A stretch of DNA of 20,860 nucleotides from Planctomycetales bacterium (GCA_007127495.1 SKZG01000096.1:1-20860), one strand, 5' to 3'; shown: positions 1-8,166, counted from the stretch's first letter. Translations and numbers: made by a program. The notes: generated by a model not told the origin, from the letters alone.

Positions 1-292
1 AAATCGGCGGATTCTGGGGAGGCGATTCAGAGTCTTCATGGGTCAACGCTCATCGGGGGGCATGATACTTCAGGCGGGTTTGCCGAAGGTGGGTTTGCAA
101 GACGACCACGACCACAGGGAATTGTACCGCCTCGCCGAACTCGGTGCAAATCGCATCGTCGGCTGCTGATCCATGACGCGGCGAGATGCCGTACCACGGG
201 AATCCTGCCCGTGTCACAAAGCCGCAAACGCGCCTTGCGGCGACAATAACTTGCCCCGTCAGGTTGGGGAGCGTACCATATAGATGAACAGC
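1..292. other. Left edge, no assignable gene
   Basis: No gene can be assigned here. One + frame is open from base 2 to a TGA at 167-169 (55 codons, ending in ...GANRIVGC) and could be the last part of a gene that starts outside the window, but its residues match no family I recognise. Long open frames on the minus strand here show no motif and run into the opposite strand of the ThuA-like gene, so I treat them as non-coding. The stretch contains one copy of a palindromic element at 195-213. Confidence 0.4.
195..213 (+). repeat. Palindromic intergenic element, copy 1
   Basis: CACGGG at 195-200 pairs with CCCGTG at 208-213 across a 7-base loop, and is followed by GTGTCACAAAGCCGC. The reverse complement of a second element at 15708-15726 has the same stem and nearly the same flank (GTGTTGCAAAAGCGC). 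The shared flank points to a dispersed repeat rather than two unrelated terminators. Confidence 0.5.
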
Positions 293-372
293 AGGCAGGA
301 TCGTGAACTCTTTCACCAAGCTTTGGTCCTGCCTTCGAGCGGAAGCTCGCATTGGTTGGCGGCCCTGCCGCC
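293..372 (+). promoter_or_regulatory. Possible structured leader upstream of the ThuA-like gene
   Basis: Four inverted repeats lie within 80 bases, ending 35 bases before the ATG at 408. AGGCAGGA (293-300) pairs with TCCTGCCT (327-334). Inside it, GTGAA (303-307) pairs with TTCAC (312-316). Next, CGAGC (336-340) and GCTCG (345-349) close a GGAA loop, which is of the GNRA type. Last, GGCGG (358-362) pairs with CCGCC (368-372). All pairings are exact and found by eye. The arrangement could be a structured 5' leader or a mobile palindromic element; it matches no riboswitch class that I recognise. Confidence 0.35.
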
Positions 373-407
373 CTATGAACCCCATTTGATCCTTGGAGAA
401 AACTGCC

Positions 408-1256
408 ATGAAACGCCGTGAAATGTTGGTATCGACCGGAGCCGCCTTCCTGGGGCTCTCGGCCTTTCCGTTCCGTTGGGTCGCCGCCGCCGAGAAGAAG
501 CAGCGCGTCCTCTACTTCACCCGCAGCGCCGGGTTCGAGCACTCGGTGGTGAAGCGCCACGATGGGCAGCTTGCCCATTCCGAGAAGGTTCTGACCGAGC
601 TGGGCCAAGAGCACGGCTTCGAGGTCGAGTGCAGTAAGGACGGCACGCTGTTCGACGGCGACCTGGACAAGTACGACTGCATTGCCTTCTACACCTCCGG
701 CAATCTGCTGGGCGGGTCGAACGACGGCGGCGCCCCGATGTCGGCCGAAGGCAAGCAGAAGCTGCTCGACGCCATCGAGGCGGGCAAGCCGTTCGTCGGC
801 ATCCACGCGGCGACCGACACCTTCCGTTCCGGCGGCATCGACCCGTTCATCGAAATGATCGGAGCCGAGTTCTCCGGCCACGGCCCGCAGCAAACGGCGA
901 CCATTCGAATCGCCTCGCCGAAGTTTCCCGGCGTACAAGGGCTCGGCGAATCGTTCGATTTGCACGAAGAATGGTACGCCTTCCGCAAGTTCAACCCCGA
1001 CATGCACGTGGTCCTCGTCCAAGAGACCGAGGGCATGCGAGGCGGCGACTATAATCGGCCGCCGTTCCCGACCGCGTGGGCTCGGATGCACGGGAAGGGC
1101 CGCGTCTACTACAACTCCATGGGGCACCGCGAAGACGTATGGACCGGCCAGCCGTTCCAACAACTCCTCCTGGGCGGCCTCGCCTGGGCCATGGGCAACG
1201 TCGACGCGGACGTGACCCCGAATTTCGAACAGGCAACGCCGAAGGCCAACGTGTGA
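408..1256 (+). CDS. ThuA-like domain protein with Tat-type signal
   Basis: The product is 282 residues. It opens with MKRREMLVSTGAAFLGLSA, a twin-arginine-type leader ending near the Ala-rich stretch before EKKQ, so export to the periplasm is likely. The mature part begins with a core strand (RVLYFTRSAGFEH) typical of ThuA/trehalose-utilisation proteins, which have a class I glutamine amidotransferase-like fold. Further ThuA-type features are DCIAFYTSGNLL, GKPFVGIHAATDTF and a C-terminal GRVYYNSMGHREDVW. The family's biochemical role is poorly defined but is linked to sugar catabolism, and planctomycetes often carry it beside Gfo/Idh/MocA oxidoreductases, as here. I chose ATG 408 over the in-frame TTG at 393 because GGAG (395-398) lies 9 bases upstream and the Tat leader starts there. 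Confidence 0.88.
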   Translation: MKRREMLVSTGAAFLGLSAFPFRWVAAAEKKQRVLYFTRSAGFEHSVVKRHDGQLAHSEKVLTELGQEHGFEVECSKDGTLFDGDLDKYDCIAFYTSGNLLGGSNDGGAPMSAEGKQKLLDAIEAGKPFVGIHAATDTFRSGGIDPFIEMIGAEFSGHGPQQTATIRIASPKFPGVQGLGESFDLHEEWYAFRKFNPDMHVVLVQETEGMRGGDYNRPPFPTAWARMHGKGRVYYNSMGHREDVWTGQPFQQLLLGGLAWAMGNVDADVTPNFEQATPKANV

Positions 1257-1301
1257 CCACGCCCCGGCGGTGAGCCCTGCGTAACCGTTCACGAGGGACC
1301 G

Positions 1302-1322
1302 TCTCGGTTTTTGCGGCCGAGA
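1302..1322. terminator. Short hairpin after the ThuA-like gene
   Basis: TCTCGG (1302-1307) pairs with CCGAGA (1317-1322) around a loop containing five T's. It sits 46 bases after the ThuA-like stop codon. No T-tract follows the 3' arm, so it is at best a weak terminator. Confidence 0.25.
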
Positions 1323-1354
1323 GGGTGGACTTCTGCGGATCACACCCCGCACCC

Positions 1355-1399
1355 TCCCCTCGCCCCTGCTATTCCGCTGCGCGGGCAGGGGCGAGGGGA
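1355..1399. repeat. Long perfect palindrome between convergent genes
   Basis: A 15-base arm (1355-1369) is perfectly complementary to 1385-1399. The 15-base interval holds a smaller stem, CCGC (1374-1377) with GCGG (1381-1384). The arms are almost purely G/C (CCCCTCGCCCCTGC and complement). It lies between the stops of two converging genes (1256 and 1506), so it could act as a bidirectional terminator. Its sequence type also resembles the GC-rich palindromes scattered between genes in many bacteria. No T-tract is present. Confidence 0.55.
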
Positions 1400-1505
1400 C
1401 AGGTGACTCTGCCGGTCGCCTTTCGCCGCGAAAACGGGGCGGACCACGTACGACCCCACCAGCGCACACCGTGCACTCGCTTGCAGCGCACCGTCCCCGG
1501 CCGCG

Positions 1506-2858
1506 TTACACTTCCACCCAGTTGCCGGTAAGCGGGACGGGCCAGTTGCCTTCAGCGTCGGGCTGCACGGGGGCGGGGCCGCCGAACTGCAACTGGTCGA
1601 CGATCGGCGAGAAGGCGAACTTCGAGTCGGTCACCTCTTCCCACGTGACCGTGCGTCCCATGTGGGCGGCGGCACGGCCCATGATGGTCGTCAGGTTCGC
1701 CTGGACGGCCCGCTCGGCCTCATTGAACGGCAAGTCCTCCCGGATGGCCGCCACAAAGTTGTTCCACTGCGCCTGCCAGGGGTTGGTCGGTTCGCGGCCG
1801 GCCCTCCAATCGATCTGGTCCCCATCGACATCCGTGCCCTTATAGGTATGCACGGTTGCGGCGTGCACGTTGCCGGAGAACTGGGCGGCTCGCTTGGTGC
1901 CGTGGATGAACGTGGCGAACTGCCCGGACCCCTCGACCACCGCCTTGCCGCCATCGGCGAACGTGTACTCGATCGAGTAGTTGCCAAGGTTCTGGCTGCA
2001 ATTGTCGGCCCGGTCGGACTGCCTGCCCGTGCCCGTGGCCGAAACGGGCCAGCCGTCCTTGATCCAGCAGCACTCGTCGATCTGGTGGATGATGAACTCC
2101 GACAGGATGCCGGCGGTGACCCAGAGGAAGTGTATGTTGTGCCTGATTTGCCAGGCGACGTGGTCGATGTCGGCCGATGGCTTCGCGAGGTGGTTGTGGC
2201 CGCACCCTCGGGTGGCCCGCACCAGGGGAATATCGCCCAGTTCGCCCGCGCGGACCTTTTCGATCAGCGCCTGCCGGGCAACGCTGTGCCGGCACTGCAC
2301 GCCGGCGGCGATCTTCAGGTTCTTCTCCTTCGCCGCCTCGCCCGCGGCCCGGATGCGGCGGCAGCCGGCCGGGTCGGGAGCGAACGTCTTCTCCATGAAT
2401 ACGTGGACGCCTTTCTGCACGGCGTACTCGACCTGCTGCGGGCGGCAGTAGGCATAGGCGGTGAGCATGGCGATGTCGCCGGGCCGCAGGCAGTCGATGG
2501 CGTGGCGATAAGCGTCGAACCCGGCGAAGCGGCGTTCCGGGGGAACGTTCACCCGGTCGGAGGCGTGCCGGTGCAGGGCGCCGTGGGCGCCGTTGACGCG
2601 GTCGTCGGTCAGGTCGGCCATGGCATGGAGCTTGATGGGGGCGCCGCGCACGCCCAGAGCGTTGCCCACGGCCCCGCGGCCGCGGCCGCCGCAGCCGATC
2701 AGCGCCAGGCGGATGGTGTTGTCTTCGGCGGCGTGCACCCACGGCACGGCCGCACCGGCAAGCACCGAGCCGGCGGCTGCCGCGCCGCCCAGCTTGAGCA
2801 GGTCGCGGCGAGAGGTCTTGGCAGACGAAGGTTGGGTCGAGTTGGTACTGGGATCCAT
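1506..2858 (-). CDS. Gfo/Idh/MocA family oxidoreductase, Tat-exported
   Basis: The product is 450 residues. A twin-arginine leader (SRRDLLKLGGAAAAG, residues 16-30, cleavage probably near VHAAED) precedes a Rossmann domain with the dinucleotide-binding motif LIGCGGRGRG at about 53-62. The family EKP signature appears as VFMEKTFAPDP (about 153-163): the Lys is kept and the Pro is Thr. The C-terminal half has the family alpha/beta substrate domain (HQIDECCWIKDGWP, YTFADGGKAVVEG). Such enzymes oxidise sugars or polyols with NAD(P), and many planctomycete paralogues are exported; the substrate cannot be told from sequence. ATG 2858 is preferred over upstream starts because AAGGAG lies about 7 bases before it and the Tat leader begins there. 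It converges on the ThuA-like gene and diverges from the YhaO-like gene. Confidence 0.9.
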   Translation of the reverse strand: MDPSTNSTQPSSAKTSRRDLLKLGGAAAAGSVLAGAAVPWVHAAEDNTIRLALIGCGGRGRGAVGNALGVRGAPIKLHAMADLTDDRVNGAHGALHRHASDRVNVPPERRFAGFDAYRHAIDCLRPGDIAMLTAYAYCRPQQVEYAVQKGVHVFMEKTFAPDPAGCRRIRAAGEAAKEKNLKIAAGVQCRHSVARQALIEKVRAGELGDIPLVRATRGCGHNHLAKPSADIDHVAWQIRHNIHFLWVTAGILSEFIIHQIDECCWIKDGWPVSATGTGRQSDRADNCSQNLGNYSIEYTFADGGKAVVEGSGQFATFIHGTKRAAQFSGNVHAATVHTYKGTDVDGDQIDWRAGREPTNPWQAQWNNFVAAIREDLPFNEAERAVQANLTTIMGRAAAHMGRTVTWEEVTDSKFAFSPIVDQLQFGGPAPVQPDAEGNWPVPLTGNWVEV

Positions 2859-2979
2859 GGTCGTACTCCTTTTATGGGGGGAAGCAAGGGGCGGGGGCGC
2901 GGATGCGCCGGATCCGCATAGTATACCACCCGCCCCCACGCTTTGCAACCATTGCAATGGCGTCAATACACGCACGAAA

Positions 2980-3031
2980 CGCAAGCGAGTGGATCCGAAA
3001 GATGCCGGAATGCAAAATCCACTTGCTTGCG
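2980..3031. repeat. 15-bp inverted repeat in the divergent intergenic region
   Basis: CGCAAGCGAGTGGAT (2980-2994) pairs with ATCCACTTGCTTGCG (3017-3031) with a single G/T position, which would be a G-U wobble in a + strand RNA. The loop is 22 bases. It lies between the two divergent starts (2858 and 3250), upstream of the promoter candidate at 3091-3119. It may be a dispersed palindromic element, an operator-like site or a small structured RNA; the sequence alone does not decide. Confidence 0.5.
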
Positions 3032-3090
3032 CTGCTTGCTTATAGTGCCCTTTTTTCCGCAAATTTTCGCCATAGGAGTTTTGGCGGCAA

Positions 3091-3119
3091 TTGGGTACAC
3101 TAGGGGCGCACTATATACT
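3091..3119 (+). promoter_or_regulatory. Putative sigma70-type promoter for the yhaO-yhaN operon
   Basis: TTGGGT (3091-3096) and TATACT (3114-3119) are separated by exactly 17 bases. The -10 box matches five of six consensus positions; the -35 box matches only the TTG. Transcription would begin near 3126, giving a leader of about 125 bases before the ATG at 3250. Confidence 0.4.
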
Positions 3120-3249
3120 GTCTCGCGGATGGACTGCCGGGCAGGAAGTGCTTTGCGCTTGCCTGCCCGCGTCCCAGCGCCGCCGGCAGCGACGATTACT
3201 GGCGGGGTTTCGCGCCAGATTTTCCCGCTGTCGGGCACGGAGGCCGACC

Positions 3250-4482
3250 ATGTCGAACGGACCGTTTCGCTTTCTTCACGCCAGCGACTTCCACCTGGAA
3301 ATGCCCCCCCATGGGGTGGCGGAAGTGCCGGAGCACCTGACGGACCTCTTCCTCGAAGCGCCCTACGCCGCGGCGGAACAGGTGTTCGAGACGGCCCTGG
3401 CCGAAGAGGTCGGATTCGTCGTCCTCAGCGGCGACCTGCTCGATCCTCAACATACGGGGCCTCGCGGCCCGCTGTTTCTCGTCGAGCAGTTTGCCCGACT
3501 CGCCGAGCGCGGCATCCCGGTTTACTGGGCGGGTGGCGCCGTCGATCCGCCGGAAGTGTGGCCGACGGCCATCCGGTTGCCGGAAAACGTGCATCGGTTT
3601 CCGGTGGGCCGGGTCGAGTCGTTTACGGCGCAGCGCGAGGGCTCGCCGTTGGCCTGCATCTTGGGCGCCAGCCGCGACGCCAGGCACTCGATTCGTGCGG
3701 GCGAGTTCTCGCCCTCGCCCGGCGGACTGATTACGGTGGCCGCCGTTCACGGCGCGGCCGAACCGGAAGCGCTCCAGCAGCGCGGGCTGCATTATTGGGC
3801 GCTGGGCGGCCGGCATCATCGGAGCACGCCGCTGAGCGTGCCCACCCTGGTGCATTGGCCGGGCTCGCCCCAAGGACGCCGGCCATCGGAGTCGGGGATG
3901 CACGGCTGCACCGTGGTCCACGTCGACGAACAGGCCCGCCTCCGCAACACCCTGACCACCACCGACGTGCTACGCTGGCTCAGCGAGCGGCTTGTCGTCG
4001 ATGAGGCGACCAGCCGCGATACGCTTGAAACCCAGCTTCGGGAGCGCATGCACACGCTGCGCGAAACGAATTCGAACGTCGACTTGATCATTTCGTGGGT
4101 CATTGCCGGCGCCGGTCCCCTTTTGGGCAAGTTGCGGCGCGGTCCGTTGGCCGCCGAACTCCTCGAATGGTTGCGGGGCGAATATGGTTACGGCTCGCCC
4201 TCCGCATGGAGCCTTGCCATCGAGGCCGAGCCCAGCCTGATGCTACCGCCGGAATGGTTTGAGCAAGAAACGATCCGAGCGGATTTCTTGCGAGCGATTC
4301 GCCACTACGAACGGAGTCCCGAAGAGCCGCTGGATTTGGATGTGTACCTGCCCGAAGGCGAGCTGGCCGAGGTGATCGGCCCCGGCCTTGCGCTTGCCGA
4401 TCCACCAGCCCGGAACAGAGCGCTGCGTGAAGCCGCCCTCCTGGGTGTCGACCTGCTTACCGGTAAGGAGGCCTCGTCGTGA
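3250..4482 (+). CDS. YhaO/SbcD-like metallophosphoesterase with degenerate metal site
   Basis: The 410-residue product resembles the calcineurin-like nucleases of the SbcD/Mre11/YhaO group, which form break-processing complexes with SMC-like ATPases. Visible motifs are SDFHLE (D13, H15), SGDLLD (D62) and AAVHG (H167). WPGSPQGRRPSESG followed by a strand (about 203-225) matches the family cap region. Two canonical motifs are altered. The GNHD position reads GGAVDPP (about 95-101), lacking the Asn-His pair. The GHxH position reads ALGGRHH, keeping only the second His. Nuclease activity may be lost or altered. ATG 3250 is supported by GGAGG at 3239-3243; the open frame extends upstream but without family similarity. 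The stop overlaps the next start by 4 bases (GTGA), indicating translational coupling. Confidence 0.85.
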   Translation: MSNGPFRFLHASDFHLEMPPHGVAEVPEHLTDLFLEAPYAAAEQVFETALAEEVGFVVLSGDLLDPQHTGPRGPLFLVEQFARLAERGIPVYWAGGAVDPPEVWPTAIRLPENVHRFPVGRVESFTAQREGSPLACILGASRDARHSIRAGEFSPSPGGLITVAAVHGAAEPEALQQRGLHYWALGGRHHRSTPLSVPTLVHWPGSPQGRRPSESGMHGCTVVHVDEQARLRNTLTTTDVLRWLSERLVVDEATSRDTLETQLRERMHTLRETNSNVDLIISWVIAGAGPLLGKLRRGPLAAELLEWLRGEYGYGSPSAWSLAIEAEPSLMLPPEWFEQETIRADFLRAIRHYERSPEEPLDLDVYLPEGELAEVIGPGLALADPPARNRALREAALLGVDLLTGKEASS

Positions 4483-7400
4483 AAATCAACAGGCTGACGA
4501 TCGACGGTTATGGCGTATGGACCGGCCTGCGCGTTGAGCGCATGGCCGACGGTCTGAGCGTGCTCTACGGCCCCAACGAAGCCGGAAAGACCACGCTGCT
4601 GGAGTTTCTTCGTGGGACGCTTTACGGATATGGCCCGCAAACGACCCGATACCTGCCTCCGTTACGCGGCGGCCGGCCCGGGGGGTCGCTCGAGCTGAGC
4701 AGCCCGCACGGGCAATTCCTGCTCGACCGGCATCGCGCGGTGGCCGCTGACGGCGCCCACCGCGATGAACTTGCCCTGACCGGCGCCGACGGCGCCCGGC
4801 AGGGCGAGCCCCTGCTCCGGACGGTTCTGGGGAACATTGACGAGGCCGTATTTCGAAACGTCTTTGCCGTGGGCTTGCGCGAGATGCAGGAGCTTGGCGC
4901 GCTAAGCGATTCCAAGGCGGCCGAACTGCTGTACAGCCTGACTGCGGGCCTGGACCGGGTTTCGCTGGTGGAAGTGATTCGTGGTTTGGAGGCGTCGCGT
5001 AACCGGCTGCTGGCGCGCGACGGCGGGCCGTGCCACATAGCGCAACTCGTCGAGGAGCACGCCCGACTCAAAGGCGAAATCGAACAGCTCGCCACCGGCA
5101 TGTGTCGCTACGTGCGGCTTGCCGCCGAGCGCGAGCAGCTTGCGCAGGCGGTCGCTGAAGCCGAGCAGCAGCAGCTCGCCGTGGAACAGCACGCCCGCGT
5201 CATCGAACTGGCCGCCACCCTGCGGCAGCGCTGGGAACACCGCGCGGAGATCGATGAGCAGCTTTCCGCCCTGGCCCCGGCCGCAACGATTCCCGAAGGC
5301 GCTGTCGACCGGCTCGACGCCATCATCACCCGCCTCAGCAAGCACGAGAACCGAGCCGGCGAGTTATCCGCACGCCGCCGCCAGTTGAAGGCCGAGGCCG
5401 ACACCTTGGCGATCCATCGCGGGCTATGGCGTCAGGCTCCGCGCATCGAGGCGATGCTAGAACACCGGTCGTGGATCGACGCGCTGCAGCGAAACATCAG
5501 CGAACTTCACTCGGAAGTCGACGGCCTGGAAAATACGCTTCGTCAGGAACGCGAGGCGATCGGTTTTTCCACCCGATCGGCGGCCGATGTGCCGCCACAA
5601 CTTTCTCGCCGCGCGATCGGGCGACTCCGGGCGCCGGCCGCGGCCGTTCGCGCAGCCCGCAACCGCGTGAGCGAGGCCCGACAACAGCTTGCCGCAGCCC
5701 AGGAGGAGGCCGATGCGGCGAGCACGACGATGAACTCGGCATTCGGCGGGCGGAACGAACACGAATTGGCCGGCCTGATTGACCAGGCGGGCGCGAGGGT
5801 GTCGCAATTGCGCCGCCGCCTGCTTGTGGACGAACGCCTGGACGAACTGACGCGTTATCATGCCGATCTCGAAGCGCAAAGCCGGGAGTGCCTGCAACAC
5901 CAACTCCTGCCGGTTTGGGTGGTTTCCGCCTTTGCTGCCTGCTTCGCCCTGGGAGTGGTGCTCGTGCTGGCCGGCCTGTTTGTTCCGGCTTCGGTGACCG
6001 GAACGTTCGGGTGGGCCATGACCATGGTGGGCCTTCTCGGCGCCGGAGCCGCCGGGTTCGGAAAAGTCCTGCTGGAACGGTCCAACGCAAGACAACTCGA
6101 AGCTTGCCGGCGGCAGATTGTCATGCTCCAGGCCCAGATCAAGCAGGCGGGTGAGGAACGCGACGCGCTCGACGCGCAGCTCCCGCAAGGAGGCGGTCCC
6201 ATTGCGGTCCGGCTGCAAGCGGCCGAAAACGAGTTGGCCGTGCTGGAGGAACTCGTTCCCATGCGGAGCAAGCGCGATACCGCAATGCATCGGGCCGAGG
6301 CAGCCGCCCGACGCCTGGCCGAATCGGAGGGCGACCTCGCCGCCGCGCGACGCCACTGGAACGAGGCGCTGGCTGAAGTCGGGTTGCCGCCCAAGTTGAG
6401 CCCGAAACAGGTACGCCGCGTCATGACGCAGTGCGAACAGCACGGCGAGTTGTTCCGGCAGTTGCAGCGACGCCGCGAGGAGCTGGCATTGCGAACCCGT
6501 GAACTGGAAAGCGCCGCCACGCGAATACGCGATCTGGCTGCGGAAGCCGGCATCGAATCGCACCATGCGCAGCCTCTCGCACTGCTTGCCCAACTCGACG
6601 AAGCGCTGAACCGGCAACGCGACCACGTGGAACGCTATCGGCAGCTTCGCCTCGAAGCCCGGCAACTCCGTCGCCAATATCGCAAGCACGTCGAGGCCAT
6701 CGGCCGCTTGAAGCACCAGCGGCGGGCACTGCTCCTGGAGGCCGGCGTCGAGGAGGAACCGCGGTTACGCGAATTGGCGGTCCAGGCGGCCCGCGCACGG
6801 ATGCTCCGCCAGGAACGCGAGGGACTCACTCGCGAAATCGAAGCCGCCGCAAATGGAACCTGCTCGCTCGATGCCATCGGCCAGGAACTTAAGGCCGGCG
6901 AAATTGACGGGCGGCTCGACGACCTCCTCACACAGCTCGACGCCGTCGACAACCGGCTCAAGGAGCTTTTCGAGCGTCGCGGACAAATCAACGAGCAACT
7001 GAAGAACCTGGCCAACGACCGCCAGCTCGCCCGCCGCCAACTCGAACTGGCCACGGTCGAGACGCGTTTGCAGGCGGCCATGCGCCAATGGCAGGCGCTT
7101 GCGCTGACCAGCCGACTGCTCGATGCGATCCGGATCGATTACGAGCGCGATCGTCAGCCCGAAACGCTGCAAGAGGCCTCCGGTTACCTGAACCGGCTGA
7201 CGCGCGGGCGATATCGCCGGGTATGGACCCCGTTGGGCGAGGACTCGCTTCGCGTGGACGACAGCGAAGGGAACGCGCTTTCCATCGAGACGCTCAGCCG
7301 GGGCACACGAGAACAATTGTTCCTAGCGTTGCGGCTGGCGCTGGCCGCCTCCTACGCCCGGCGCGGTGCGCCCCTGCCGCTGGTACTCGACGACGTGCTG

Positions 7401-8165
7401 GTGAACTTCGACGCCGATCGGGCCCAGGCGGCCGCCGAGTTGCTGCGCGACTTCGCGGAGTCGGGCCATCAACTGCTCGTGTTCACCTGCCATGAACACG
7501 TGTTCGAGCTGTTTCGCGCGCTCGGTGTTCCCTCCGCCCAACTGCCGAACAATGCGGAGCCGAATCCCCCGGCCTTGTCTCTCGACGCCGCCGGGAAGCC
7601 GAACCGCCGCCGTGCCAAGCCGAGACCCGCTCGCAAAAGCGAAGCCCTCACGGAATCGCCTCCTGCCGCCCTCGATGATGCAACCGGCCGCCGGCAACAA
7701 CCTTTGGTCCACGATTCCGATGACGAGGAGGCGGTTGACGACGAGATCGCGGCAATCGACACGGAGCAGGGCTTCGACCTGGAGCACAGGGCGCCCGTGC
7801 CGGACGACGAAGACTCCGCGGCAACGGACCTCGCGGCGCCCGAAGAGGAACGCCACGACGGGCGGGCCGCCGAACGCGTGTTCGATGCCGACTTCTTCAG
7901 TTCGGAGGACGAAGTGGACGGCTTCACCGGTTGGGCGGAAGCCGGCGGCGATGGCTTCGGCTGGTACGAGGACGATGCGACCGGCCCGACCGACGAGAAC
8001 GCCGGCCAGGACAACGGCAGCGACGAGGAGGAGGAAGACGACGACGGGGAAGAGGAAGAAGGGGGCTACGAGGCGGAGGAGGAGTATGATGCAGACTGGG
8101 ACGAGGAACAAGACGAACTCGACGAGGAAGACGACGACTTCGACGATCCGGCTCAGGCCGCCTGA
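4479..8165 (+). CDS. YhaN/SbcC-like coiled-coil ATPase with membrane hairpin and acidic tail
   Basis: This 1228-residue protein is an SMC/Rad50-type ABC ATPase, the expected partner of the preceding YhaO-like protein in DNA end processing. Walker A is GPNEAGKTT (31-39). Two long Gln/Arg/Glu-rich coiled-coil arms flank the centre. Near the C-terminus are the signature LSRGTREQ (939-946), Walker B LVLDDV (968-973) with the D-loop VNFD, and the H-loop His 1005. There is no Cys-based zinc hook between the arms; instead there are two hydrophobic segments at about 480-502 and 511-531, a probable membrane hairpin. From about residue 1075 a non-conserved tail becomes very acidic, with runs of Asp/Glu to the end. 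The start is GTG 4479, preceded by AAGGAGG at 4465-4471. Confidence 0.88.
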   Translation: MKINRLTIDGYGVWTGLRVERMADGLSVLYGPNEAGKTTLLEFLRGTLYGYGPQTTRYLPPLRGGRPGGSLELSSPHGQFLLDRHRAVAADGAHRDELALTGADGARQGEPLLRTVLGNIDEAVFRNVFAVGLREMQELGALSDSKAAELLYSLTAGLDRVSLVEVIRGLEASRNRLLARDGGPCHIAQLVEEHARLKGEIEQLATGMCRYVRLAAEREQLAQAVAEAEQQQLAVEQHARVIELAATLRQRWEHRAEIDEQLSALAPAATIPEGAVDRLDAIITRLSKHENRAGELSARRRQLKAEADTLAIHRGLWRQAPRIEAMLEHRSWIDALQRNISELHSEVDGLENTLRQEREAIGFSTRSAADVPPQLSRRAIGRLRAPAAAVRAARNRVSEARQQLAAAQEEADAASTTMNSAFGGRNEHELAGLIDQAGARVSQLRRRLLVDERLDELTRYHADLEAQSRECLQHQLLPVWVVSAFAACFALGVVLVLAGLFVPASVTGTFGWAMTMVGLLGAGAAGFGKVLLERSNARQLEACRRQIVMLQAQIKQAGEERDALDAQLPQGGGPIAVRLQAAENELAVLEELVPMRSKRDTAMHRAEAAARRLAESEGDLAAARRHWNEALAEVGLPPKLSPKQVRRVMTQCEQHGELFRQLQRRREELALRTRELESAATRIRDLAAEAGIESHHAQPLALLAQLDEALNRQRDHVERYRQLRLEARQLRRQYRKHVEAIGRLKHQRRALLLEAGVEEEPRLRELAVQAARARMLRQEREGLTREIEAAANGTCSLDAIGQELKAGEIDGRLDDLLTQLDAVDNRLKELFERRGQINEQLKNLANDRQLARRQLELATVETRLQAAMRQWQALALTSRLLDAIRIDYERDRQPETLQEASGYLNRLTRGRYRRVWTPLGEDSLRVDDSEGNALSIETLSRGTREQLFLALRLALAASYARRGAPLPLVLDDVLVNFDADRAQAAAELLRDFAESGHQLLVFTCHEHVFELFRALGVPSAQLPNNAEPNPPALSLDAAGKPNRRRAKPRPARKSEALTESPPAALDDATGRRQQPLVHDSDDEEAVDDEIAAIDTEQGFDLEHRAPVPDDEDSAATDLAAPEEERHDGRAAERVFDADFFSSEDEVDGFTGWAEAGGDGFGWYEDDATGPTDENAGQDNGSDEEEEDDDGEEEEGGYEAEEEYDADWDEEQDELDEEDDDFDDPAQAA

Positions 8166-8166
8166 A

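Noticed and set aside
36..1469. 477-codon minus-strand open frame over the ThuA-like gene
   Set aside because: It is the opposite strand of a GC-rich real gene and shows no family motif; the + strand product has clear ThuA features.
1662..2921. 419-codon + strand open frame over the Gfo/Idh/MocA gene
   Set aside because: Opposite-strand shadow: composition is biased toward Gly, Arg, Val and Ala, with no motif, and the minus-strand gene is certain.
5457..6716. 419-codon minus-strand open frame inside the YhaN-like gene
   Set aside because: It lies fully within a well-supported coiled-coil ATPase and has no recognisable domain.
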